Source: Puffinus mauretanicus (taxonomy: Eukaryota; Chordata; Aves; Procellariiformes; Procellariidae). Taken from it: DNA of 64,000 bases. Shown piece after piece: positions 12,168 to 22,994 of this stretch (position 1 is the first letter of the stretch; each line of letters opens with the position of its first letter). Location: NCBI GenBank assembly GCA_023333565.1, contig JAJKFH010002311.1:310001-374000 (forward strand). The letters are read 5' to 3'. Made by a program: the position numbers and the translations under genes. The notes beneath the pieces were generated by a model that made no database searches, had not been told where the DNA came from, and saw only the letters and a list, made by a program, of their open reading frames with translations.

Positions 12168-13340
12168 TGCGGTGCTGGCTGTTGTAGGACCAGGTGTGCC
12201 TCGACCCTCTTTACCAACAACCTGATTTTGTTCTTCAGGACCACGGGTGACAAGAATTCTGAAGTGCTGCTGCCTCGTGTTTTGATCTGGTCTGATTTTA
12301 AACAAGCATCCCTGCCCTTGAGGAATCCGCTCTACTGAATTGCTTCTAGATATTTCTGACCCGTTCCTGCCATTTCCATGCAGTTCTGAATTCAATCCAT
12401 CATCTGTGGGGCTAATCTCATTTTTTGGTGGCTGGACAGGGTAGGAAGTACTCCTTCCTAGCTGTATCCGAGGATACCTGACCAATCTGTCCCCTTTTGT
12501 TCCAGTAAAACCAAAGTTATATTCGCCTCCTGCACCTGTACCACTTGTCTGCGGTTGCTGTAACTGGAGCACAAAGAACTTTTTCCCTGAATTTGCTGAC
12601 ATATCTGGCACATGTTGCAAAGACCAACGCCGGGGTTCAGGGTTGGGAGCATTATTTTGAGCCTCAGTACCAAAGGGTAGTAGAGTAACCTGAGGCACGT
12701 CTGCACTTGAAGCCCGATGCTGAATCCTCACACCGCTTATGTTTAAACCTGAAGCTGCTTCATTTGCCTCATCTTCTGGGGTAGTTGATGAAGCATCCTC
12801 ACTCTGGTTATTAGAAGGAATAGTACAAAATATTCTACGATTACAGCAAATAGTTCCATTAATCTGTTGCCCTAACTCTTCCGTCAGCCTGGGTGGAGAA
12901 TTTTCAGGTGTCACCTCTGGACTGCTTGGAGAAGAGTGGTTTTCACCAGGGGGTGCATAATGCTCCCTGAAGTCAGAGAATTTACAAGGAAGCGTCTCCT
13001 CAGGAGATTCCAGGGTTGCGCACTCGTCCACGCAGCCATTCGCAGCTTTGCGCTGAAGAGAGATCTGCATTGACGAGCTTCTTGTCGGACGCACATCAAT
13101 ACTGTTCAGCAGCTGGGGAATAAACATAGATGTACTCCTTTTTAAGGAGCCCACTTCTTGCAGATCACCACCACCACCGTAATCTGCTCCGTGTCGGGAG
13201 AAAGCGTGAGGACTGTTTCTTCTTGGCAAAGTGTGGAATGCCATGAAAAAGTCATCTTCTCTCTCCCGGTCGAGGATCTCCGATTCGGGGGCTGTGTTGC
13301 TTCGCCCAGAGCCAAAATGAAACCGCAGCCGATGGGCCAT
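12168..13340 (-). CDS. NEDD4L: Alternative first coding exon of NEDD4L: 391-residue N-terminus
   Basis: Open frame of 391 codons starting at ATG 13338-13340 and ending in phase 0 at a GTAAGT donor (12162-12167). The start context ACCATGG is strong. The N-terminus MAHRLRFHFGSGRSNTAPES resembles the long form of human NEDD4 (MAQSLRLHFAARRSNT, recalled); SSSMQISLQRKAANG (88-102) and a C-terminal QQHFRILVTRG (357-367) also have NEDD4 counterparts. No folded domain is recognised. The region is Ser/Pro/Asn-rich and probably disordered. It has S/T-P sites at 137-149 and basophilic or 14-3-3-like sites at KRSTS (67-71), HRASS (208-212), RRWS (237-240), RSTSYP (296-301) and SRSNS (331-335). Spliced to the TRDDFLGQ exon outside the window, it would give a ligase lacking most of C2. 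The frame stays open five residues past the donor-proximal TASTA, but those codons are intronic. No transcript evidence is available here. Confidence 0.88.
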
Positions 13341-13400
13341 GGTTTTACAGAGAGAAGAAAAGGAGAGGGAGAACAGCAACAATTCAGGCACTGCCAGAAG

Positions 13401-13520
13401 TTAAAAACCAAAGACATAAACTCCAAGAAAAAGTGTCCCATCTGCCAAACTGTTAGCACTGCAGCCCTGATAGCGACAGATAGCAGAAATAGCCCAAGTG
13501 GCAAGCAGCATTCCAGGCAT
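13401..13520 (-). other. Possible upstream open reading frame in the 5' leader
   Basis: An ATG at 13518-13520 opens 39 codons (MPGMLLATWAISAIC...VYVFGF) closed by TAA about 60 bases before the NEDD4L alternative start. No homology is recognised. If the leader includes it, it could reduce initiation at the main ATG. The transcription start is unknown. Confidence 0.2.
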
Positions 13521-13578
13521 GATTGGGTAAGAGCAATCAGCGCTCCTACACACTGTGACATAGGGTAGGATGGTGGGA

Positions 13579-13586
13579 GTCACGTG
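13579..13586. promoter_or_regulatory. E-box GTCACGTG
   Basis: GTCACGTG contains the palindromic core CACGTG (13581-13586), bound by USF, MYC/MAX and MiT/TFE factors. It lies about 240 bases upstream of the alternative ATG, a plausible promoter-proximal distance. Binding is inferred only from the match. Confidence 0.4.
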
Positions 13587-13740
13587 GCCTGGTTCCCCCT
13601 CTCCAATGTAAGCTAGCGGGGGTTTTGTTTTTTCTCTTTTTTTTTTTTTTAATGCCAGCAAGAGCCTGAAACAGCACCTTCACAGCTGCTCCTTTTCCAT
13701 CAGAGAGGAGCAGCCCCAGCGGGAGAGCTCTCACAGCTGA

Positions 13741-16484
13741 CTAAGGCAGCGAACATGCTCGGCACTGCTATAAATCTAAACCACATCATATTCACAAGGC
13801 ACATTTGTATAAAGCACACACACAAAAATTTAACTACAACAAAAACACTTCGATATAGTGTTAAAAGTCTAAGTCAACTCCACATGCAAATGCGAAAAAT
13901 TATTCCAAGCTTAGCATTTTGGTGTGTGTTACAGCATTAGGCTATCATGGCAGAATATGAATAAATATAGCACAGTTACGCTTTCAATTTTAACTGTGCT
14001 TATAACATGATTAAGCAACAAATTTCTTGCCTTTAAAAAGCCACAACTTTCACATTGTCCCTACGACCACAATATAACCTACACTGCGCAGTCCCTTTTA
14101 GTAATTAAAAATTACAACAAACAAAGCAATCGTACATATGGCAAAGATTTCTCACACAATAAGAACAGCAGAAATGTGCAAGATGGCAGGAGACAAAGTT
14201 TCTTTTTCAGTTTTACCAGGCAGTAAAGACGAGTGAAAACCGGAGACGGGTGTTGCATGTCGTTTTGTACCGATTTGTCTTAAACACCGTACAGAAACTC
14301 TGCCCATCGCTGGCCAGCCTCCAGTGAGAAAGTTAGCAAAATTACGACGCGTGTGATTGCCAGCACGGAATACAGTTACGCACTCTGAGAGCCAAAAGAC
14401 CTCAGAAGAAGAACAGACGGACAGGATACACCAAAACGTAAAACAAACACCCTAAATCAGCTCTATTACAAGGCAGAAAACTCAGTGGTCTGAGGATACT
14501 CACATTTGAAGCGTGCTCACAATAGCACTTGTTAGCACATACTAGAAAAGAAACTGTTTAGCAAGAAGTGTAGCTTCATTTCAATACACGGACATTTGTT
14601 CCCTAGGAGAACTTGAACGCTAAGTTTTGTCAACAGCTCTGAAAATTTGTAGGTGGAGGGTCAATACTCTATCTAGACATTTAAACCTCTGTTTGCAAGC
14701 AGCTTGTTTTCAAAAGACAGAAAGTGACCAATCACAAGAGAAATGGAAGCTTAAAACGATACAACTGCCAACAGACAGCACAATCCCCTATTGTTTTAAG
14801 TGGACTATGAGCCAACAAGAAGAAAACATGAATAGCTTCTACACAGCAACAGTACTGTAGATTGCCTTTTGGAAGCACATGTGTTGATATTATTTTATCT
14901 TATTTCTCAGATAAAATGTATTATCCAAGGACACAGTCTCTTTTTGCACCGAAGATGAAGCTTGCATCATATATTCTTCTTTATTTTCATTGGGGGTAGA
15001 AAGAAAAGGACGTACTGCAAAGACAGAAAGTGCTTTGATAATTTGGGAACATGAAGAAGAAACAAAGTTCTTGTGATAAAAGCCATGTAAGTATTGACAA
15101 TGAGTATTTCAGAGTAAAGCCAAAATAATCAGTTCAATGTCTCCTCATTCTGTAAACATAACCTGATGGAAATCTGCTTCCCTAAAAACCCCAATGTACT
15201 TGCTTTGTCAGTAGCTCAGAACACCTTCTGAAAGGAAGCAATGGCTTCTAAACCGCAGGTTGCTGCCTTTGCAAGAAGGTTACAAGCCCAAGGGCAGACT
15301 GTCTACAGGAGTAGGATCACAGGAAGAACAAAGAGAAAATGGCTCAACAACAAAGTAGTACTGAAATTGCCAGTATAAGGCCAGTACTGCATAGAGAAAT
15401 GTAAAAATCTTAAGCAATATATCTGAAGTGAGTACATCGACACTGTCATTTCTTGGCTGTCACTGCGTATAGAATATTTTTCCTGAACCGCCACCCCGTT
15501 ACTGCCCACATGGACATCCCCGTGCATGCCCTCTGCAGGCCAGAGCGAAGCCTCTTCCACGAGTTCTGCTTTGTCCTTCATGCCAACACAAACGTATTCC
15601 AACCATCCCCCAAGACACACACAAGCCAGGCGGTAATGTCAGCACATTACCCTCAGCCCGGGCTTACATACTCTGCCTCACAGTTACGCTTACAGGATTT
15701 CTGCTTCAGCGTTGTTTGCATCAGCCGGCAATGGAAGAGGACCTTAAAGCTGGGAAGAACTGGCCAATGATCTCCTTTAAGCTCAAAAGGTATACGACAG
15801 TTTTAATAGTGCAAGTGGTCATTACGATCATTATATGTCAATAAATATACTCACAGTCAGCCCACTCTAAATACACAGTGCCACAGATTTAGCGATTTAC
15901 TTCTTCCTAAAGGAGGATATAATCATTTGGCTATAAGTCCTTTTTTCCCCAGAAGATTACAGCTTGTATGTTTTTCTTTGCTCTACATTTAATAGGAAGA
16001 CAAAGGAAAAGAATATATTTTTTTGAAGACACATGTTTCCATGGTTTTTTTTTAATAAAAGGATCTTCAACAACACTGATCCTAATCTTCACAAAGCAAA
16101 CAAGTTTAGTAGAGATTGTACTGCACCCAACCAAGAAAATGCAATACCTGATCTCATAAACAAAGAGGTGGTGTTACAATTTTCAAAAGACAAAAACTCA
16201 AAAAAGTCATTCACCCAGTATGCTACTGCACTGGCATATTTAACCTAATATGTTCAGAATGACAGTGTCACTTATTCCACGTATGGCTGCGTGAAAACCT
16301 TTTCTACTTAATCGTAACAAAGCAAGAAGCAGTAAGATGTTGGAAGACTTCTCTGGAAGAGCTACTGCATCAGACAAATTAAGTTCAAGACTAAAACCAC
16401 TAACAATATGCTGGGCATTATGAGGCAGAGAACTGAAAACATAACAGAGAGCATTATTTTCCCATTACCTTAAACCTTAATACA
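13741..16484. other. Intron segment between the alternative promoter and an old CR1
   Basis: AT-rich intronic DNA with no recognised exon or repeat. The short open frames seen here lack splice signals and resemble no protein I know. Confidence 0.7.
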
Positions 16485-16690
16485 CCCACGTCTTGAGTAC
16501 AAGGTGCAGCTCTGGTAACCACATCCCAAAGAAGGATGCGGAAGTATTAAAAGATACAGGAAAGAGACCCTAAAATGATCAGAGGATGAAGCAGCTGCTT
16601 TGTAAATGACTAAAAAGGTTGGGACTTTATCAGTTTGCACTGGAGAAGCCTAAGGAAGAATATGATGAGGTTTTCACTATGAGAATGGTC
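16485..16690 (+). mobile_element. Ancient CR1 LINE fragment
   Basis: Reads CTTGAGTACAAGGTGCAGCT, CTGGTAACCACATCCCAAAG, then GAAGCAGCTGCTT...AAAAGGTTGGGACTTTATCAG and GGAGAAGCCTAAGG. This tracks the 3' region of an old CR1 subfamily (consensus about CTTGAGTA...GTGCAGTTCTGGTCACC...GAGCAGCTGCC...GGCTGGGACTTTTCAGC...). It is heavily diverged, both ends are eroded, and the reverse-transcriptase frame is broken. It lies about 220 bases downstream, in transcript direction, of the ENRL exon donor. Confidence 0.75.
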
Positions 16691-16906
16691 AAGGAGGACC
16701 ATTTCAGTCTGACCCAGCAGGGTACTACTTTTGTGTTTAATGCTCTATTACTCCCCAAACCAGATGCTTTTTACGCTTCTATCTGCATTTCTTCGCACAC
16801 TTACTCAAATAACAGTCAAAAACACCTTTAAGATGTGCTATATTTTCATTAGCTGTGTGACCCAGAGCCTTGTGATTAGTAAAACACAATCAAGACAAGC
16901 ACTCAC

Positions 16907-16960
16907 CAATCTGTTTTCATCAAACACTTCAAACAGGAGACGATGATTGGTTGGGTTTAC
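16907..16960 (-). CDS. NEDD4L: NEDD4L coding exon (C2 domain, VNPTNHRLLF...ENRL)
   Basis: Internal exon of 54 nt, 18 codons (VNPTNHRLLFEVFDENRL), phase 0 at both ends. It matches NEDD4L (VNPSNHRLLFEVFDENRL in mammals, recalled) with one Ser-to-Thr change. The acceptor is AATTTTCTCATAG above 16960; the donor is GTGAGT at 16901-16906. The Asp of FDEN belongs to C2 loop 3. In the family the next residues are TRDDFLGQ; that exon is not found between here and position 1. An alternative first exon at 13340-12168 lies in the following intron and could replace this exon upstream of TRDDFLGQ. Confidence 0.97.
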
Positions 16961-19800
16961 CTATGAGAAAATTCAAATAATGTCATTTTATGTTCATTAC
17001 CTTGATGATAACAACATATGGGTTCATACAGTGATTAAACCAAGGCAAACAGAACAGGACTAACAGGTTTTATGCAAATCTTTAGTTTTACTTAAACTGG
17101 AGCACTAGAACACTTTGTTTCTAAACCCTACTGCAACTAGAAATAGCCTAGCAGTTAACATTAAAAGCTCTCATCTACTGTGTTCAATGCAAGACAGTTA
17201 CTGCATTTCTCCTACTACGGAAAGCTCCGAAGAGGAAAGGCATGGCTGCTGCATAACGCCGAGCTGCACGCAGCCGTACGGCCGAGAGGAATTTGGAGAG
17301 GACATCCCTGGGCAAACCATGGCTGCTTCTCTCTCATGTCACCCCCAGCGTGTGCTGCATCCAGGAAGGGCTAACGGGGGGGCTTCAGCTGCCTTGAGCA
17401 CACCAGCAAAGCTGGTCTCAGGGAAGGCAGCCTGGCCAAAGGGACAAGCTCTGTGTTTTGGGAAAAAGTCCCAGGCTGGACAGACTATCAGAGTTCCCAG
17501 ATTTTTTTTTGTTCTACAGCTGCAAAGCTCAACTGAAATGTAGGGAGCAAGACTGTATTTTACTGTATTTCTTTCAGATTTTCACAATCATCTGTATTTT
17601 GGACTCTCTATTGCTCACTATTTCCAGCCCATTTATCCCAAGTGGCTGTGGAAAACCCCACAGAAGTCTCTCCAACACTTGAAAACAGCAAATATACCTC
17701 CAGAAAATTATTTACATTGAAGTAAATTTAAGCAGAAAGACTGCCAACATGTAAAAGGAAAAAACAAACAAAGAACTCTGGCAGGAAGACAAAACACCCA
17801 CTATTAAACAAGAGAGAAGTATTTGATCCACTTGATATATTTTTTTCCGAAAAACTTTTTAAGACAGGTTGCTGTGTCCAACTTGTTTAATTAAGAAAAT
17901 TTAGAAACAATATTCTGCAATGGACTGACAGTTCTGTGAGGGTGGCGATGGACTTCCCAGTTTTGAGAAAATCAGAGAATTGTGACATACAAAAAAGGGT
18001 ATGCATTACTTTATATATTTATATAATCCTAAATTGTTTAGGATTTTCCAGATGTTTTAACAAAGCTTCTATGAACTATAGCTGTAGTTTAAGCAACACA
18101 AATTGTGGCAGCTTTGTGTATTCTCTTTTCCCGGGAAAAGTAAATGATTAAAAAGGCTACCTTGAATAATATCAGTTAAAATTATAAACACAAATATACA
18201 CAACAAGCTTGCTTAATCCTGATCAAATATATTTCACTGTAAAACACATGAATTTGTTCCTTACAGTCTGTTTTACAACTCAGCATGTTTATGAGACCAG
18301 TATTCACACAGATGAGCTTATGGAGGTGAGGTCACCCAATTCTGAATCACGTATGCAGTCGGGATCAAATTTGGAGAGCCTGAAATGTCTTCAGATAGAT
18401 AAACAGTCGAAAACTTTCTTTCACTTCCCTTTCCTGTGCAATGGTCATGATGGTAATATCACTGTATAACTTGTCCTCTGTGCTAAGGCACAGGCATTTG
18501 AACACTTTACCATAAAATGCACTCTTTCTAGGATAATGACTTTCTAGTAAAATTACAGTATTAAAATTCCTCTGCATTTTTACAGGCAGGTGGCTTAAGT
18601 TAATGCATGGTAGAGCCACCCCTACAATGAAAGGTGTGCAAACATCAAACACCATTGTGATGAAAACAGAAAACCTTAGGCCCAGTCATAATTTAGTGTC
18701 AAGACTCTGCGTAACTTCAAAAAGCGTCAGTCCGTATTTTCCCCTCTGAGTACGTTATAAAAATCAAAATATTTCATTAGATAAAGATTATTTTAGATAT
18801 GTATTACCCAGTTGCAAAACCTAGAGAAGCTATTTGGTACATGTTTAAAAATAAAAATTCCACTTAAACCTCAAAAACCTGTGTATTAACAATTACACTG
18901 GTGGGAACTATCTATCTAAAAGATCCTATTAGCAAGACAGTCAATTGCTAATATAAACTACGTTTGATACGATACGCGTTTTTAACAATCTACAATTACA
19001 TCTTTTCTCAAGCAGCTGTTTAAGATTAAATTTTAAAAACCACTGAAATTCTACCTAACCTTCTTTTGTGAAAGCTACAGCTGCACTAAAATTAAGTCGT
19101 CATTCTTTGGAAAAATATTTTCAGCAACTAAATAACAAAGTTGTTATTGCCCTTCTCATTTATATTATGTTTGTTTTGATAATCACTATTTTACCACTTT
19201 CAAATATTTAAAATTATTTTTTCTGATAAAAATCACTCAGTTTTAGCTGTAACTTGGTTTTCATTTTAATCAAGATCTAGAAAGATTAAAGTGAAACTAC
19301 AAAAAAAAACCAAAAAAAAGCATATTTTGACCTTTCTGGCAAGTAACATGAAGTCCAAGAGAAATTACTTTTTCTGTCTTCCTTCTCTACGTTTGTATTC
19401 ATTATTTTTTGCCACGATAACTTAAATTTCATACAGCTCCTGGAAAGAACTCTTGATTATTTGCCACTGCATTAACATTTTAAAAACGCAGAAAACATGC
19501 TCTGCTAAAAATACATTTTCAAGTAAAAAGAACTTTTTTATTTTTCAGATGAATTAACTCAAAACTTAATCTAAATAAAATCTCAAACTGTGAAACAGTC
19601 CATTTCTAATTAATCTTATGCCAATTTCTGCTGATCATTCCATCACTCCAGAAAGAGAAGAGCAATTACATCTGGACAAGCATTTTTTTATGTAAACATA
19701 TAAACAACAAATAAAAAATAAGCTTCTTCCCAACTTCATAAAATGCCATGTGATTAATCGTACATGTTATAATAATAATTGCAAGTAAAGGGAAACTTAC
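16961..19800. other. Intron between the NPKWNE and ENRL exons
   Basis: 2.8 kb of intron. A GC-richer patch at about 17.22-17.47 kb has an open frame of no recognisable family. The rest is AT-rich with no repeat recognised. Confidence 0.8.
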
Positions 19801-19839
19801 TCTAAAATAAAATTCTTCATTCCATTTTGGATTCAGTGT
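19801..19839 (-). CDS. NEDD4L: NEDD4L coding microexon (TLNPKWNEEFYFR)
   Basis: Very short internal exon of 39 nt, exactly 13 codons (TLNPKWNEEFYFR), phase 0 at both ends. NPKWNE is the conserved C2-domain motif of the NEDD4 family. The acceptor is TTTATTTCTTTTACAG above 19839; the donor is GTAAGT at 19795-19800. Joined to the previous exon it reads ...KTIKK-TLNPKWNEE, as in NEDD4L of other vertebrates. Because it is a multiple of three and in phase 0, skipping it would keep the frame but remove the core of the C2 fold. Confidence 0.97.
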
Positions 19840-20027
19840 CTGTAAAAGAAATAAACATATTTACATACTAAAATTTCTTTCGGTTTGCCATTTTGCAATC
19901 ATCAAAATGTGCATGCAAGTGACAATTTTCTAGGAAAAAAGAAAAAGGAGAAAAAAGCATGTCATAAAAAGATTGAAAAAAATATTGCCATCAAATTATT
20001 TAGAGATTCTCTACTGAGTAAACCAAA

Positions 20028-20092
20028 CGTGGGAGGGTGTTTGAGTCAGATGATCCTAAAATAGATATTAAGTATTAATACGATTCTATGAG
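20028..20092 (+). mobile_element. Possible degraded CR1 3' tail
   Basis: GTTTGAGTCAGATGATCCTA ... TACGATTCTATGAG resembles the CR1 3' end (GACTTGGATGATCCT...ATGATTCTATGATT), but the middle is not conserved. Confidence 0.3.
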
Positions 20093-22911
20093 TAAAAGGC
20101 AAATCACTGAGAACTTATAGAAATAAAACCTGAAGACATTTCATTCTCAAGATTAATTTAAACCCAGATGAAAAAAAATAGGTATTTTTTAAACACAAGG
20201 ACAACTTTAGGGCTACAAAAATAAGGACAGATTTATACTGTAAATTAAACAGAAAAAGAAAAAAGAACAAAAGGAAAGGTTATTTCCTTTGAATAGGTAT
20301 GATACTCTTCCTAATCTCCCCCAAGCCTATGGAGGATTTTAATTTTGTTTTAATAACCTGAATAAAACGTACAAAATAAAGTATGCATATAGATTGCAAT
20401 CTGAAGGGAGCTCAAGCATGAAATAATAAATTGATAAAAAAAGAGATTAGAACTACAAACATTAATATTTTGGGCAATTCAAATTTGGATAAGTTTAAAA
20501 ACAAGTATGATATGTCCAATAGTTTTGTTTTCATGCCAAATCATTCCCTCATTCTCTCACATAGCAGAGATTTACCAGAAGAGCTGACAGTAAAAATTGG
20601 CTCTACACCCACCAAAATTTTGTTATAGCAGAGAAGGAGAATCTTGGCTGTTTATCTTAACTCCTTCATATAGATACAATATATTTATCATGTCCACGAC
20701 ACAGTCGCTCACTGCACTGCATTTCTCTACAAAATGGAAATACAGGAGTCATATTGTAGCTCAACATGCACTCGTATGATCACATCGTGCTGACAACTGT
20801 ACATCCTCCTTTCCCCTTTAAATTAGGGCTGAATCTTAACCCAACATACATGTAACTAATTATCAATGAAATCAAATACTGAAATTTGAAAACCCTGTTC
20901 TAGAAAATTTACGGGGAAAAAAGGAGGACAAAAGGAAATAATAGTATAAAAAAAGATCAAACTCTCAACCTATATAAACAGCTGTGCAAGTGGTTAACAG
21001 TTGTACTCTCAGAAAAGTTTTACCTGTTTATCCTAAACAACCTTACGACAGAGCAGGAAAATATTCCATGACAGAAAAGGCCATTGAAAAGGGTAGATGA
21101 AAAGAATAAAATGAGTGTAGATGAAGAGTAGGGAGAGGGGTTGGGGGCAGAGAGAAACTTTCAGCTTTTTTGCCTTAAGGAGCACAAATGTATTCAGAAA
21201 AAAAAAATGAGGTAATAAGAAAAAAATGTTACTTTTAAAATATTTGTATTCATCAAATGCGGCTGTTATTGGCAAGAGAGGTTCCATGTAATTTAACAAA
21301 TGAAGCATGGTCTCGTACTAAATTTGAGGGCACTACTGTCCATCAATAATGCATTAATTTTGAATGCGGCTTAACCACAAATACAAATTTCAGGAAATAT
21401 TTGATGTATTAGGCAGCACAGTTTTTAGTAAATGCCCTGGTAACTGGCAGAAATTTCTTCCACCTTTACAAGTCTAACAATTAGTAGGTCAAGTCAGAAA
21501 GTACAAACACTAGAATCCTAGCAAAGGAGAAAAACAATTGTAAAGAAAGGCTCCAGAAATAAATGCATGAATAACTTCATAAAGGATATTAGCAGGGAAA
21601 CAACAACAAAAAGACTCATCAGCAAAAAGAGCTACATCCTAAAAAGGGCAAGTACTGTACAGATAAAGAACTGCCAAGAGTCAAGCTGAGTTAGATCTTC
21701 CACAGGATATTAGAACAACCACAAAGAAGGTTTTTCAACCATATAAATAAAACGAGAACACGGAAAGAAATGATGCTACTAAGCAATGAAGCTCAATGGG
21801 GAAACTAAGCATATTTAGTTGTGGGAAATTATGTTTAACATTACATATGGGAAAGGCAGAATAACTAAGAGGGATCAGTACAAAGGTAGAAGTTGTCACA
21901 ACTGATGTAGAAGTGAAGTCTTCAGAGCTCAGCACAGTCAAATTGAGGAAACTGGCCAATCTTCATTCAGGTTATTTCTTTTAAAAGAATTGACACATGA
22001 AATCACAAGCCTATCAGCAGGAAGTTAAGAAATGTACTAAGCATCTTACAAGATCGTAAGACAGCAAACAGCAAATACGGCTTTTTCTACTGCTGAAAGA
22101 AGAGAACATCTCTAGCAGGCCATTCAAAACACAGCTCCAAAAGGGAACACACGGCATTAATCAAATTTTACAGTTGGAATAACTAAATGTGTGGAGGGAG
22201 GTAAATCAAAACAAAAAGTCTCAGAAATTCAACATAGCTAGATCATGCCAGATCAATCTGAAATTTTTCTGATAACTTTATTTTTCCAGAGTAAGGAAAT
22301 AATGTGCATTTAATCCCTTTGGCTGTAACTAAGCACTTCATAAGGCTAGGTCCGGCTGTACAGTAGGATACGTATCAGACAACTGCACAGGTAATGTAAA
22401 AGGAGAAAAAAAAAAAGGGGAAACTGCAGTCCTCCTGCCTTCTTGAAGGCACTTCCTGCAAGACAGAGGACAGAGCCACACAGAAACTGACCCATTAAAC
22501 TGAGGAAGATAAAAATGAGTAGAAAAAGAAGAAACTAGTGAAGAGTTAGACGCCGTCATATTAAAAGAAAAGTTACAAAGCTGAAGGAGATAATTGGCAG
22601 GGTCTTTCAGAATCACTCCTGAGATTGATTTTGCTCAGTATTTTTTTGTTAATGATTTTAACTCAAATCAAGTTATACTAATGATGTTTGCTATTTATGA
22701 AATAAACAGAGATAGCAAATTACATAGGAAAAATACTGCTTTGAGGGCAGAAGTCTTGAGATGAAATTTAACAATTCAAAACAGAAACGACTAACTAGGA
22801 CTTTCCAACAGATGAGTTAATAGTACTATTATGGAAATGACTGAGAAAGTCCAGGCTTTAAGTGACAGTTACAAGAACAGTGAAAAAAGGCAGATGCAAT
22901 CCCAGGAATAC

Positions 22912-22994
22912 ATCACAGAATCATTTAGGTTGGAAAAGACCTTTAAGATCATCGAGTCCCACCGTAAACCTAACACTGCCAAGTCCACCACTGA
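22912..22994 (-). mobile_element. CR1 LINE 3' end fragment
   Basis: On the plus strand, CACAGAATCATTTAGGTTGG, AAAAGACCTTTAAGATCATC, GAGTCCCACCGTAAACCTAA and CACTGCCAAGTCCACCACT form the reverse complement of a common avian CR1 3' end. The copy is 5'-truncated to about 80 bases. Confidence 0.92.

Larger units (their letters stand above)
13341..13740 (-). promoter_or_regulatory. Candidate promoter and 5'UTR of the alternative first exon
   Basis: This 400-base stretch lies directly 5' of the ATG at 13340. It holds an E-box with the extended form GTCACGTG at 13579-13586, a CCAAT box on the minus strand (ATTGG on plus, 13522-13526) about 185 bases before the ATG, another CCAAT on the plus strand at 13603-13607, and a T tract at 13637-13650. 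No TATA box is evident. Minus-strand ATGs at 13520, 13441 and 13418 precede the main start. The one at 13520 opens a 39-codon frame that stops before the main ATG; those at 13441 and 13418 share a frame that overlaps the main coding sequence. They matter only if transcription starts upstream of them. The promoter assignment is inferred from position and motifs. Confidence 0.45.

Noticed and set aside
13341..13391. N-terminal extension of the alternative exon to a GTG at 13391
   Set aside because: The codon there is GTG, not ATG. The ATG at 13340 has a strong Kozak context and its protein start matches the NEDD4 long form.
17115..17543. 142-codon open frame in a GC-richer intron patch
   Set aside because: No recognisable motif, no splice context, and on the strand opposite to NEDD4L. 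Likely chance.
18640..18660. Resemblance to the reverse complement of miR-122 (CAAACACCATTGT)
   Set aside because: Only 13 bases match, at the 3' part of the miRNA. The seed and the hairpin partner are missing. miR-122 is in the wider human neighbourhood of NEDD4L, but this is not it.
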